Below, in pieces: positions 39,605-48,292 of a DNA stretch of 57,152 nucleotides. The notes under the pieces are model-generated. The model worked only from the letters and a program-made list of their open reading frames with translations. It was not told where the DNA came from and did not search any database. Each line of letters opens with the position of its first letter. Position 1 is the stretch's first letter. The DNA comes from Clostridia bacterium (GTDB lineage Bacteria; Bacillota; Clostridia; Oscillospirales; CAG-272): contig JAFUIQ010000038.1 in the NCBI GenBank assembly GCA_017468385.1, positions 1-57,152 of the forward strand, written 5' to 3'. Position numbers and translations under genes: made by a program.

Positions 39605-40881
39605 TACGCATACTGAATTACAGCGAATTATCCGCCGACGAAATCTTCGCCCGCACCGCCCCCACCGTTTCCGTGGAGGATACGGTGGCGGAGATCCTCC
39701 GCCACGTGCGGGAAGCGGGCGATGCCGCCCTTTATGAATACTGCGAGATGTTTGACGGCGTGCGGCTCACCTCCCTTGCCGTCACCCCCGCGGAGATGGA
39801 GGAAGCGCTGACACTGGTAGAGCCGGAATTCATCACCATTCTGGAAAAGGCGGCGGCCAACATCCGCCGCTTCCACGAGAAGCAAGTCCGCACCAGTTTC
39901 ATCCTCAATGAGGAAAACGGCGTGGTCATCGGACAGAAAATCATCCCCGTGGATCGGGCCGGTCTGTATGTGCCCGGCGGCACCGCGGCGTACCCCTCCA
40001 CCGTGCTGATGGATGCCATCCCCGCCAAGATCGCGGGCTGCCGCGAGGTGGTCATGGTGACCCCGCCCGGCAAGGACGGGAAAGTCAATCCCGTGATTCT
40101 GGCCGCCGCCCATGTGGCAGGCATTGACCGGATCTTCAAGGTGGGCGGCGCACAGGCCATTGCCGCTCTGGCCTATGGCACGGAGAGCATCCCCAAGGTA
40201 GACAAGATCGTAGGCCCCGGCAACGCCTTCGTAGCCGAGGCCAAGAAGCAGGTGTTCGGCACCGTATCCATCGACATGATCGCCGGCCCCAGCGAGATCC
40301 TCATCGTGGCCGACGGCAAATCCTCCCCCCGCCATCTGGCGGCGGATCTGCTCTCCCAGGCGGAGCACGACAAGATGGCCTCCGCCGTGCTGGTCACCGA
40401 CTGTGCGGATTTGGCCGCCGCCGTGCAGGCGGAATTGGAGGTACAGATCCCAAAACTGTCCCGGGCCCAGATCGCCCGGGTGTCGATCGACAACAACGGC
40501 AAGATCATCGTGGCACCGGACTTGAACACCGCCATCGACATCGCCAACGAGATCGCGCCGGAGCATCTGGAGTTGTGCGTGGACAATCCCTTTGATTATC
40601 TGGATCGGATCCGCCACGCGGGATCCATCTTCATGGGGCGCAACTGCCCCGAGGCTTTGGGCGACTATTTCGCCGGTCCCAATCACACCCTGCCCACCAG
40701 CGGCACGGCCCGTTTCTCCAGCCCTCTCTCCGTGGACGATTTCGTGAAGAAGACCCAGTACACCTATTACACCAAGGACGCTTTGTCCCGGGTGGCCAAG
40801 GATGTGGCCTACTTCGCCGAGAAAGAGGGACTGACGGCCCACGCCAAAAGCGCGATCATTCGCCTGGAGGAGGACAAATGA
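39601..40881 (+). CDS. hisD: Histidinol dehydrogenase
   Basis: This 426-residue enzyme, starting at GTG 39601, carries GLYVPGGTAAYPSTVLMDAIPAKIAG, GGAQAIAALAYGT, PGNAFVAEAKKQVFG and AEHDKMASAVLVT, with zinc ligands in AEHD and in the GDYFAGPNHTLPTSG tail (about residues 353-370). It oxidises histidinol to histidine in two NAD-dependent steps, the last of the pathway, although it lies third in the operon. Length is normal. It overlaps both neighbours by four bases (GTGA with hisG, ATGA with hisC). Confidence 0.97.
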   Translation: MIRILNYSELSADEIFARTAPTVSVEDTVAEILRHVREAGDAALYEYCEMFDGVRLTSLAVTPAEMEEALTLVEPEFITILEKAAANIRRFHEKQVRTSFILNEENGVVIGQKIIPVDRAGLYVPGGTAAYPSTVLMDAIPAKIAGCREVVMVTPPGKDGKVNPVILAAAHVAGIDRIFKVGGAQAIAALAYGTESIPKVDKIVGPGNAFVAEAKKQVFGTVSIDMIAGPSEILIVADGKSSPRHLAADLLSQAEHDKMASAVLVTDCADLAAAVQAELEVQIPKLSRAQIARVSIDNNGKIIVAPDLNTAIDIANEIAPEHLELCVDNPFDYLDRIRHAGSIFMGRNCPEALGDYFAGPNHTLPTSGTARFSSPLSVDDFVKKTQYTYYTKDALSRVAKDVAYFAEKEGLTAHAKSAIIRLEEDK

Positions 40882-41942
40882 GCCGTTTCTTCAGCGAAAA
40901 ATATAAAAATCTCGTCCCCTACACCCCCGGCGAGCAGCCGAAAACCAGACAGTACATCAAACTGAACACCAACGAATCCCCCTTCCCGCCGTCGGAAAAG
41001 GCCATAGAATACGCCGCCGAGGCGGCGCGGAATCTCCAACTGTATCCCGATCCCGAATGCCGCCGACTGACCGAAGCGGTGGCGGAGCGGCTGGGGGTAT
41101 CCTTTGATGAGGTGCTCTTGACCAACGGATCGGACGAGATTCTGAACTTCGCTTTCATGGCGTTCTGCGACGACACCCACCCCGCCGCCTTTGCGGACAT
41201 CACCTACGGGTTTTACTCCGTTTTTGCCGAAATCAACGGCGTGCCGTACACAAAGATCCCACTGGCGGAGGATTTCACCATCCGGGTGGAGGACTACTAT
41301 GACCTTGGTAAGACCATCTTTATCGCCAATCCCAACGCCCCCACGGGGATTGCCCTGACGCGGAATCAGATCGAGGAGATCCTTCGCCGCAATCCGGACA
41401 CGGTGGTAGTGGTGGATGAGGCCTATGTGGATTTCGGCACGGAGAGCTGTGTGCCCCTGATCCGGAAGTACGACAATCTTCTTGTGAGTCAGACCTTTTC
41501 CAAATCCCGCTCCATGGCAGGGGCGCGGCTGGGCTTCGGCGTGGGATGCCCTGCGCTGATCCGGGATCTGAACACCATCAAATACTCCACCAATCCCTAC
41601 AACATCAACGCCATGACCATGGCGGCGGGCATCGGCGTCATGGAAGATGAAGAATACACGCAGGCCAACTGCCAAACGATCATGGACAATCGGGAGTACA
41701 CGGCGGCGGAGCTGGCAAAAATGGGCTTCACCCTGACCGATTCCCGCACCAACTTCGTCTTTGCCCGTCATCCCGACGTGGACGGCGGTGCGATCTACCG
41801 GGCACTGAAGGAGCGGGGCATTCTGGTCCGCCACTTTGACAGTGCGCGAATCGCAGACTACAACCGCATCACCATCGGCACAAGGGAGCAGATGGACACC
41901 TTGATCGAAACCCTTCGCACCATTTTGGAGGAGAACATATGA
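40878..41942 (+). CDS. hisC: Histidinol-phosphate aminotransferase
   Basis: The 354-residue class I/II aminotransferase has [18 protein letters not shown] at the start, [51 protein letters not shown], and the PLP lysine in [21 protein letters not shown] (about residue 219). It converts imidazole acetol phosphate to histidinol phosphate. It sits between hisD and hisB with ATGA overlaps on both sides. Some HisC proteins also act on aromatic amino acids; context says histidine here. Confidence 0.96.
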   Translation: MSRFFSEKYKNLVPYTPGEQPKTRQYIKLNTNESPFPPSEKAIEYAAEAARNLQLYPDPECRRLTEAVAERLGVSFDEVLLTNGSDEILNFAFMAFCDDTHPAAFADITYGFYSVFAEINGVPYTKIPLAEDFTIRVEDYYDLGKTIFIANPNAPTGIALTRNQIEEILRRNPDTVVVVDEAYVDFGTESCVPLIRKYDNLLVSQTFSKSRSMAGARLGFGVGCPALIRDLNTIKYSTNPYNINAMTMAAGIGVMEDEEYTQANCQTIMDNREYTAAELAKMGFTLTDSRTNFVFARHPDVDGGAIYRALKERGILVRHFDSARIADYNRITIGTREQMDTLIETLRTILEENI

Positions 41943-42529
41943 GAGAAGCAACCATCACCCGCCGCACGGCGGAAACGGAGATCACCCTGTATTTGAATTT
42001 GGACGGCACCGGAAAGAGCGAAATCGACACCGGCGTCGGATTTCTGGACCACATGCTGACGCTGTTTGCGTCCCACGGCAGATTGGATCTGAATGTAAAA
42101 TGCGAGGGCGACACCTACGTGGATGATCACCACACCGTGGAGGATATCGGTATCTGTCTGGGGCAGGCCTTTGCCGCCGCCTTGGGCGACAAGCGGGGCA
42201 TCTGCCGCTACGGCAGTATAATCCTGCCCATGGATGAGGCTTTGATCCTCACCGCCGCCGATCTGAGCGGCCGGGCGTATCTGGGATACGATCTCACCAT
42301 CCCCACGGAGAAGGTGGGCACCTTCGACACGGAGCTGGTGAAGGAATTCTTTCTGGGCTTTGTGCGCTGTGCCGCCATCACCCTCCACATCCGGCAGATG
42401 GCCGGGGAAAATTCCCACCACATCATCGAGGGCACCTTCAAATCCGTGGCCCGCTCTCTGCGGGCGGCCGTGGCCATCGATAGGGATTTCGCCGACGAAA
42501 TTCCCTCCACGAAAGGGGTTCTCGCATGA
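41939..42529 (+). CDS. hisB: Imidazoleglycerol-phosphate dehydratase
   Basis: The 196-residue monofunctional dehydratase has [20 protein letters not shown] (about residues 32-51), [17 protein letters not shown] and the paired [20 protein letters not shown]; the histidine/glutamate clusters DHHTVED and HHIIEG bind the two manganese ions. It lacks the phosphatase domain of enterobacterial HisB, and a separate PHP-type phosphatase ends the operon. ATGA overlaps join it to hisC and hisH. Confidence 0.97.
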   Translation: MREATITRRTAETEITLYLNLDGTGKSEIDTGVGFLDHMLTLFASHGRLDLNVKCEGDTYVDDHHTVEDIGICLGQAFAAALGDKRGICRYGSIILPMDEALILTAADLSGRAYLGYDLTIPTEKVGTFDTELVKEFFLGFVRCAAITLHIRQMAGENSHHIIEGTFKSVARSLRAAVAIDRDFADEIPSTKGVLA

Positions 42530-43152
42530 TCGCCATTGTGGACTACGGCGTAGGCAATCTGTTCTCTCTGAAAAGCTCCCTCATCGCCATCGGCGCGGAC
42601 GCGGTCGTCACCGCAAACGCACAGACTTTGCGGGATGCGGATAAAATTATTCTCCCCGGCGTGGGTGCTTTCGGCGACGCGGCCAAGAAACTGAACGACA
42701 GCGGCCTGTCCGAGGTACTGATCGAGGAAGCCAAGGCGGGCAAGCCCCTGCTCGGCATCTGCCTGGGCATGCAGCTGCTGTTTGAAACCGGCTACGAGTA
42801 CGGCATCCATCGGGGACTGGGACTGATCCCCGGGGAGATCCGCCCCATCGCGGACGTGATCCCCGCCGGGCTGAAGATCCCCCACATCGGCTGGAACGCC
42901 CTGTCCTTCCCCGGGGAAAAGAGCCCCCTGTTCCGCTACATCAACGAGGGAGATCACGTATACTTCGTCCACTCCTACTACGCGACGAAGTGCGACAACT
43001 ACGTGATCGCCAACGCGGAATACGGTGCGCCCCTCACCGCCGCCGCCCAGCGAGGCAACGTGTTCGGATGCCAATTCCATCCGGAGAAAAGCGGCGCGGT
43101 GGGATTGAACATCCTGCGGGCTTTTTGCGAAACGGAGGGCACGGTATGCTGA
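42526..43152 (+). CDS. hisH: Imidazole glycerol phosphate synthase, glutamine amidotransferase subunit
   Basis: The 208-residue subunit shows [20 protein letters not shown] at the start, [13 protein letters not shown], the nucleophile in [19 protein letters not shown] (cysteine about residue 83), and the catalytic histidine and glutamate in [11 protein letters not shown] (about residue 186). It releases ammonia from glutamine and passes it through the HisF barrel. It starts within the hisB stop and overlaps the hisA start (ATGCTGA), so all subunits are made in coupled fashion. Confidence 0.97.
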   Translation: MIAIVDYGVGNLFSLKSSLIAIGADAVVTANAQTLRDADKIILPGVGAFGDAAKKLNDSGLSEVLIEEAKAGKPLLGICLGMQLLFETGYEYGIHRGLGLIPGEIRPIADVIPAGLKIPHIGWNALSFPGEKSPLFRYINEGDHVYFVHSYYATKCDNYVIANAEYGAPLTAAAQRGNVFGCQFHPEKSGAVGLNILRAFCETEGTVC

Positions 43153-43859
43153 TATTCCCTGCCATTGATTTATTTGAAGGAAAAGCGGTCCGCCTGCTCA
43201 AGGGCGAGTACGACCGCATGACTGTATACAACGACGATCCCCTCTCCGTCGCCCGGGATTTCGCCGCCCAGGGGGCAACCTGCCTCCATCTGGTGGATCT
43301 GGAGGGGGCCAAAAGCGGCACCACTCCCAACATCGACACCATCCGCCGTCTGGCGGCGGAGACGGAGTTGTTCACGGAGGTGGGCGGCGGCATCCGTTCC
43401 ATGGAAACCGTGCGCACCTATCTCACCGCGGGCGTGGATCGGGTGATCCTCGGCACCGCCGCCGTGAAGGATGAATTCTTCCTGAAAGAAGCCGTAGCCG
43501 CCTATGGCGAGCGGATCGCTGTGGGCGTGGATATCCGGGACGGCAAGGTGGCCATCCACGGCTGGACGGAGACATCGGAAATCGACGCCATGGATTTCAT
43601 GGCCCACCTGGAGGAGATCGGCGTGGGCACCGTCATCTGCACCGACATCTCCCGGGACGGCGCCATGGCCGGCACCAATCACGATCTGTACGGCGTGCTG
43701 ACGGAGCGATTCTCCATGAACATCATCGCCTCCGGCGGTGTGTCGTCCATCGAGGACGTGAGAGAACTGGCGGCAAGAAATCTGTACGGCGCCATCATAG
43801 GCAAGGCCTACTACACCGGCGCCATCTCCCTGAAGGAAGCCATCGAGGTAGCCAAATGA
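43146..43859 (+). CDS. hisA: Phosphoribosylformimino-5-aminoimidazole carboxamide ribotide isomerase
   Basis: The ATG at 43146 lies seven bases inside the end of hisH and gives 237 residues starting [20 protein letters not shown]; a longer frame from 42990 only duplicates hisH DNA. The (beta/alpha)8 barrel has catalytic aspartates in PAIDLF (residue 7) and VGVDIRDGKVAIHGW (about 129), with phosphate loops VGGGIRS and IASGGVSSIED. It catalyses the Amadori isomerisation of ProFAR. An ATGA overlap leads into hisF. Confidence 0.96.
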   Translation: MLIFPAIDLFEGKAVRLLKGEYDRMTVYNDDPLSVARDFAAQGATCLHLVDLEGAKSGTTPNIDTIRRLAAETELFTEVGGGIRSMETVRTYLTAGVDRVILGTAAVKDEFFLKEAVAAYGERIAVGVDIRDGKVAIHGWTETSEIDAMDFMAHLEEIGVGTVICTDISRDGAMAGTNHDLYGVLTERFSMNIIASGGVSSIEDVRELAARNLYGAIIGKAYYTGAISLKEAIEVAK

Positions 43860-44614
43860 TTACAAAACGCATTATTCCCTGCCTGGACGTCCGGGACGGA
43901 CGGGTGGTAAAGGGTGTGAATTTTCTCGGTCTGTGCGACGTGTCCTCTCCCGTAAAGCTGGCCAAATACTACAGCGACAACGGCGCGGATGAATTGGTGT
44001 TCTACGACATCACCGCCTCGGCGGAGGGCCGGGCTTTGTTCACGGATATCCTCTGTGAGGTGGCCAGCACCATCTTCATCCCCCTGACCGTAGGCGGCGG
44101 CATCAACACCGTGGCCGATTTCGATCGGGTGCTGAAATGCGGTGCGGACAAGGTCAGCGTCAACTCCGGCGCCATCCGCAATCCCGCCCTCATCGGCGAG
44201 GCCGCCAAGCGCTACGGCGATCAGTGCGTGGTCCTCTCTGTGGACGTAAAGCGGGTAGACGGCGTCTTCCGCGTATTCGCCAAGGGCGGCCGGGAGAACA
44301 CGGGCATGGAGGCCATCGACTGGATCCGCCGCTGTGTGGATGCAGGCGCCGGCGAGGTGGTGGTCAACTCCATCGACACCGACGGTGTGAAAAACGGCTT
44401 CGATCTGGAGATGCTGGACGCGGTGTGCCGTGCCGTATCCGTCCCCGTCATCGCCTCCGGCGGTGCGGGATGCATCGGGGATTTCACAAAGCTGTTCACC
44501 ACCCTCCCCGGCGTGGATGCGGGGCTCGCCGCCTCCATCTTCCACTTCCACGAAGTGGCCATCCCCGATTTGAAAGCGGAACTCATCAAAAACGGCATCC
44601 CCATGCGGGCATGA
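43856..44614 (+). CDS. hisF: Imidazole glycerol phosphate synthase, cyclase subunit
   Basis: The 252-residue barrel subunit has the paired catalytic aspartates in [19 protein letters not shown] (residue 11) and [16 protein letters not shown] (about 130), with [25 protein letters not shown] and [12 protein letters not shown] as phosphate sites. It cyclises PRFAR with ammonia from HisH, yielding imidazole glycerol phosphate and AICAR. It and hisA are clear ancient duplicates. It overlaps hisA by ATGA; hisI follows 22 bases after its stop. Confidence 0.97.
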   Translation: MITKRIIPCLDVRDGRVVKGVNFLGLCDVSSPVKLAKYYSDNGADELVFYDITASAEGRALFTDILCEVASTIFIPLTVGGGINTVADFDRVLKCGADKVSVNSGAIRNPALIGEAAKRYGDQCVVLSVDVKRVDGVFRVFAKGGRENTGMEAIDWIRRCVDAGAGEVVVNSIDTDGVKNGFDLEMLDAVCRAVSVPVIASGGAGCIGDFTKLFTTLPGVDAGLAASIFHFHEVAIPDLKAELIKNGIPMRA

Positions 44615-44636
44615 TGCCATCGAAAGGATTGTTTGT

Positions 44637-45287
44637 ATGATAGAAATCGATTCTCTGAAATTTGACAAGGACGGGCTGATTCCCGCCATCGTGGTGGACA
44701 GCATTACGAAGCAGGTGCTCACCCTGGCCTACATGAACCGGGAAAGCCTCGCCATCTCCATGGAAAAGGGGCTGACCTGCTTCTTCAGCCGCTCCCGGCA
44801 AGAACTGTGGCTGAAGGGAGAGACCAGCGGCCATTATCAGCACATCGTATCCATCACCGCGGACTGCGACAACGACGCGCTGGTGATCTCCGTGGAGCCC
44901 GACGGCCCCGCCTGCCACACCGGCACCACCTCCTGCTTCACCCATCCCGTATGGCAGGCGGAGGACAAGCAGGATTTTTCCCTTCAGGCGCTGATGACAC
45001 TGATCGAGGGCCGCAAGACGGAAAAGAAAGAAGGATCCTACACCACCTATCTCTTTGAGAAAGGCACGGATAAGATCCTGAAAAAGGTGGGCGAGGAGTC
45101 CACCGAGGTGATCATCGCCGGCAAGGCGGACGATAAAAAGGAGACGATCTACGAGATCGCCGATCTGACCTATCATCTGCTGGTGCTGATGATCCAGATG
45201 GGCATATCCCTTGAGGATATCCACAGAGAACTGGCCTCCCGCCACGTGATCGATCACAAGATCAAGCAGGAGAAGATGACCAAATGA
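44637..45287 (+). CDS. hisI: Bifunctional phosphoribosyl-AMP cyclohydrolase / phosphoribosyl-ATP pyrophosphatase
   Basis: The 216-residue fusion has the cyclohydrolase at the N-terminus ([35 protein letters not shown], and the zinc-binding [26 protein letters not shown]), then from about residue 118 the all-helical pyrophosphatase ([37 protein letters not shown]). It catalyses steps two and three of the pathway. It lies 22 bases after hisF behind GAAAGGATTGTTTGT and overlaps the phosphatase gene by ATGA. Confidence 0.96.
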   Translation: MIEIDSLKFDKDGLIPAIVVDSITKQVLTLAYMNRESLAISMEKGLTCFFSRSRQELWLKGETSGHYQHIVSITADCDNDALVISVEPDGPACHTGTTSCFTHPVWQAEDKQDFSLQALMTLIEGRKTEKKEGSYTTYLFEKGTDKILKKVGEESTEVIIAGKADDKKETIYEIADLTYHLLVLMIQMGISLEDIHRELASRHVIDHKIKQEKMTK

Positions 45288-46075
45288 TCCGCCAGGATTA
45301 TCACATGCACACCACCTTCTGCGACGGAAGGAATTCCGCCGAGGAGATGGTGCTGGCCGCTATCGGTGCGGGCATGACTCACATCGGCATCACCACCCAC
45401 TCCTACACGGATTTTGACACCTCCTACTGCATTCCGAAAGAGCGGATCAGGGAATACCGGGTCGAGATCGCCCGATTGAAGGAAACTTACCGGGATCGAA
45501 TCACGGTGCTCTGCGGCATCGAGCAGGATCTGTGGGGTACAGAACCCACCGACGGCTACGATTACGTCATCGGCAGTGTACACTATCTGTGGAAGGGGGA
45601 CAAATGGTTCTCCACCGACGAAAGCGTGGACGCCCTCATGCGGGCGAAGGATACGTTTTACGGAGGGGACGGCCTTGCCATGGCGGAGGATTACTTTCAT
45701 TCCGTTGCGCAGATCGGCCGCCTGCGCCCCCACATCATCGGTCATTTCGATCTGATCGCCAAGTGCAACCGGGACGGCTGTCTCTTTGACGAAAGTGATC
45801 CCCGGTATCTGGCCGCCGCCTATGGGGCGGTAGATGCCCTGCTTCCTTTGGGGATCCCCTTCGAGATCAACACGGGAGCCATCTCCCGGGGCTATCGGGA
45901 TGTGGCCTATCCGGCGCCCGCTATTCTTTCCTACATTGCAAGGAAGGGCGGCCGGGTAATCCTCTCCAGCGATGCCCACAGCGCGGGCACCCTTCTGTAT
46001 CAGTTTGACAAGTGGGAACAGTACGCCCGTGATGCCGGCATCCGGGCGGAGAACATCCTCACCTCCCCCCTGTAA
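45284..46075 (+). CDS. hisK: PHP-domain histidinol-phosphatase
   Basis: The 263-residue PHP protein starts [23 protein letters not shown] (DYHxHTxxC metal motif), with [42 protein letters not shown] and [17 protein letters not shown] supplying the other trinuclear ligands. PHP-type enzymes of this size (HisJ/HisK) dephosphorylate histidinol phosphate in Bacillota. Its ATGA overlap with hisI and its place at the end of an operon with only the dehydratase form of HisB make it the missing step. The terminator follows within a few bases. Confidence 0.92.
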   Translation: MIRQDYHMHTTFCDGRNSAEEMVLAAIGAGMTHIGITTHSYTDFDTSYCIPKERIREYRVEIARLKETYRDRITVLCGIEQDLWGTEPTDGYDYVIGSVHYLWKGDKWFSTDESVDALMRAKDTFYGGDGLAMAEDYFHSVAQIGRLRPHIIGHFDLIAKCNRDGCLFDESDPRYLAAAYGAVDALLPLGIPFEINTGAISRGYRDVAYPAPAILSYIARKGGRVILSSDAHSAGTLLYQFDKWEQYARDAGIRAENILTSPL

Positions 46076-46115
46076 AAAAACACCGTGTGCAAAAATGGCA
46101 CACGGTGTTTTTATT
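46075..46115. terminator. Bidirectional terminator ending the his operon
   Basis: CACCGTGTGC (46081-46090) pairs with GCACACGGTG (46098-46107). T-rich runs follow on both strands (TTTTTATTTT and TTTTTTTA). It also serves the convergent lipoprotein gene at 46123. Confidence 0.9.
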
Positions 46116-46122
46116 TTACTTG

Positions 46123-46821
46123 TCACTCTATGGGATGGGCGTCCATGAATTCCTTTGCGCCCTCCGCCTCAATGAAGAAATACATGGGCAGAACGCCATC
46201 AAATCCCTTTTCAAAATAGATTACCATGCCCTCATGCACCGTCTTGCTGTAGGCCTCCGCATCCGGCTGCAAAGCCGCATTCAGAAAATCCTCAATGGCA
46301 AACCGGATTTTCCGGGTGTCGTCGTAATCGTCATCAAAGGCGGCAACCGCTGCGTTGATCACGCGATACGACTGCGTGTTTGCGGCAAATTCCACCTGCA
46401 AACGGGCCAGTCTTCCCTCGGCTGTCAGCACCATGGTGATGCATCCGCCATTGGGATCCATATATCTCTCCGGATTGGGATTTTCCGAAAAGACAACGTA
46501 ATGCTTGCCCTCTTTGACGGAATCGAACTCTCCATCAAACTCGAAGGGCGGATAAGCCATCTCCTCATATGCATAATCGATAAATTCGACATAATCCGCG
46601 CCGGAGATGAAGGGCATTTGCACCTCTTCCACGGGAGGGGTCGTATCCTCGGCAGGAGTAGTATCCTCCACGGGATCCTCCGGGGTGCTGTCCGCATCCG
46701 CCACGGGATCCTCAGCGGGGATATCCGCATCCGGAGTCACCGAGGGATCTTTTCCGCAAGCGGCCAGAAGCAAGGACAGGCTTAACAGAGCAATCAGCAA
46801 AATCATCCATCTGTTCTTCAT
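46123..46821 (-). CDS. Lipoprotein with acidic repeat linker, unknown function
   Basis: The ATG at 46819-46821 (MKNRWMILLIALLSLSLLLAAC) follows GTGAGGTGTATC, and the cysteine of LAAC is the lipobox (about residue 22). The 232-residue protein then has a low-complexity D/E/P/T segment (about residues 28-65; ADIPAEDPVADADSTPEDPV type), and a folded C-terminal half with FISGADYVEFIDYAYEEMAYPP and LARLQVEFAANTQSYRVINA. I do not recognise the domain. It is the last of three consecutive lipoprotein genes and lies convergent to the his operon. Confidence 0.7.
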   Translation of the reverse strand: MKNRWMILLIALLSLSLLLAACGKDPSVTPDADIPAEDPVADADSTPEDPVEDTTPAEDTTPPVEEVQMPFISGADYVEFIDYAYEEMAYPPFEFDGEFDSVKEGKHYVVFSENPNPERYMDPNGGCITMVLTAEGRLARLQVEFAANTQSYRVINAAVAAFDDDYDDTRKIRFAIEDFLNAALQPDAEAYSKTVHEGMVIYFEKGFDGVLPMYFFIEAEGAKEFMDAHPIE

Positions 46822-46851
46822 GATACACCTCACATGTATGAATTGATCCGC

Positions 46852-47379
46852 TTACGCAGCGGGAACAAACGTAACGCTCTTTGCCCACTCCACAAAGTGG
46901 GGACGGTACTCCGCATAGTTCTCCTTTTTGCAGGTGAACTGGATCATCCAGAACGCGTCCGATGCCTTATACATGGACGTCAGGTACACAAAATCCGTGC
47001 CCTCGGATTCCACAAAGAAGGTGTATTCCATGATCACCAGCCCCTCCTCCTCGGTGACTGCCGAGGGAGATTTGACGGCATTGGCCGCATACACCATATC
47101 CGCATACTCACGCACGCTCAATTTTTCCACGCCCTCCGCCAATGTGAAGGGTTCCTTCAAAGTGAAGATGGCGGCTGTGGTGGCCTCAAAGCACACGGTG
47201 TATCCGTCCACATTCAATTCGCGAAAGGCCTCGGGCAGCTGAATCTCCATTCCGTCCCGGGAATAGGCGGTCTTTTCCATCTCCAAGAGTCCCACTTCCA
47301 CATCCGCTTCCGTGCCGCATCCCGCCATGGTGATCAGCATCACCGCCAAAAGCAGCCATGCACCGACTTGTCGCATCAT
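46852..47379 (-). CDS. Small lipoprotein, unknown function
   Basis: The 175-residue product begins MMRQVGAWLLLAVMLITMAGC, with a lipobox MAGC (cysteine about residue 21). The mature part is a mixed alpha/beta domain with QLPEAFRELNVDGYTVCFEA, VREYADMVYAANAV and IMEYTFFVESEGTDFVYLTSMYKASDAFWMIQFTCKKENYAEYRPHF. The pattern of alternating strands and the final helix resemble the PsbP/LpqN-like or DUF-type lipoproteins that bind small ligands, but I cannot assign one. It is 30 bases upstream of the 46123 gene and likely cotranscribed with it; a terminator separates both from the lipoprotein at 47436. Confidence 0.7.
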   Translation of the reverse strand: MMRQVGAWLLLAVMLITMAGCGTEADVEVGLLEMEKTAYSRDGMEIQLPEAFRELNVDGYTVCFEATTAAIFTLKEPFTLAEGVEKLSVREYADMVYAANAVKSPSAVTEEEGLVIMEYTFFVESEGTDFVYLTSMYKASDAFWMIQFTCKKENYAEYRPHFVEWAKSVTFVPAA

Positions 47380-47395
47380 TTCATCCTACCTTTCC

Positions 47396-47430
47396 CAAAA
47401 GATCCCGGGAGGGGACCCGGGATCTTACTG
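47396..47430 (-). terminator. Terminator after the 256-aa lipoprotein gene
   Basis: GATCCCGGG (47401-47409) pairs with CCCGGGATC (47416-47424); the minus strand continues with TTTTGGG. Confidence 0.75.
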
Positions 47431-47435
47431 TTTAT

Positions 47436-48206
47436 TTATACGTCCAACTCAGGGAAATCCTGATATCCGGCGGGGGGATTCACCGTGACAGCCTGCCCTG
47501 CGTTGAGGTAGTGGATCTTCATATCCATGCTGGCGGCCACATCCTTGCCTTCCACCGTCATATCCATATCGAATGCCATATCGTATTCCACAATGTAGCC
47601 GTCCTTCACGGTGATGACCACGGTTACATCCTTCATGGTGACGGAATCGCCGGCGGTGGCGGTCAGCCCCTCCATCACGTCTGCGCCATATACTTCGCTG
47701 AATTTGTCAGCGGTTATCAAAAGCGCAACGCTCTTGCTTCCGTCCTCGTTCTTCACGATCTCCGCATCGGCCAGCAGATCGGCGGGGAGCTCCTTCAGCA
47801 CGTCGGTGGCGCTGGAGGTATCCATCGGGAAAGCCGCAATGGCATCGGCCAGATTGGCTTTGTAGCTGACACCGGCTACGGTCAAATATGCCCACTCGCT
47901 GCCGTCCATATACATATTCATGGTTACGGTATCGCCCATCATGCTCATTTCCGCATCGATGGCGGCCACGGGCTTTTCGCTCTTCAGATCGGCCATGGCC
48001 AGATGCATATCGATCGGCACAGACACATCCACACCCATCATGTTCATCTTAACTTCCATGTCCACATTCGCTTCCATGGATTCCAACTGTGCCATATTCA
48101 GCACAGCGCCATTGATCAGCGATTCAGGGGTTTCGCCGCAGGAGGTCAGCAGCACAACGGACAAAAGCATGCAAACAGCCAACGCGGCAGAAAGAAATTT
48201 TCTCAT
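47436..48206 (-). CDS. Lipoprotein of the DUF6612/LppX-like type
   Basis: The ATG at 48204-48206 (MRKFLSAALAVCMLLSVVLLTSC) follows ATAAGGAGAAAAACA; TSC is the lipobox. The 256-residue protein has short repeating beta strands rich in methionine and valine (MEANVDMEVKMNMMGVDVSV, AEMSMMGDTVTMNMYMDGSEWAYLTV, VTMKDVTVVITVKDGYIVEYDMAF). This is the half-barrel pattern of LppX/LprG-like and DUF6612 lipoproteins that carry or sense a hydrophobic ligand. The assignment rests on fold-like appearance only. It has a consensus promoter and its own terminator. Confidence 0.72.
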   Translation of the reverse strand: MRKFLSAALAVCMLLSVVLLTSCGETPESLINGAVLNMAQLESMEANVDMEVKMNMMGVDVSVPIDMHLAMADLKSEKPVAAIDAEMSMMGDTVTMNMYMDGSEWAYLTVAGVSYKANLADAIAAFPMDTSSATDVLKELPADLLADAEIVKNEDGSKSVALLITADKFSEVYGADVMEGLTATAGDSVTMKDVTVVITVKDGYIVEYDMAFDMDMTVEGKDVAASMDMKIHYLNAGQAVTVNPPAGYQDFPELDV

Positions 48207-48258
48207 TGTTTTTCTCCTTATGTAACTCGAGTTCCGTATGCACGGATTGCACAAACGT

Positions 48259-48287
48259 ATTGTACCATGTAGATTTTTCAATGTCAA
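48259..48287 (-). promoter_or_regulatory. Consensus promoter of the DUF6612-like lipoprotein gene
   Basis: On the minus strand TTGACA (48282-48287), exactly 17 bases, and TACAAT (48259-48264). The -35 lies only five bases behind the stop of the ClC gene. About 50 bases of leader precede the ATG. Confidence 0.88.
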
Positions 48288-48292
48288 TAGAA

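Noticed and set aside
42990-43145. Longer start for hisA
   Set aside because: It lies wholly inside hisH; HisA proteins start at the [10 protein letters not shown] position.
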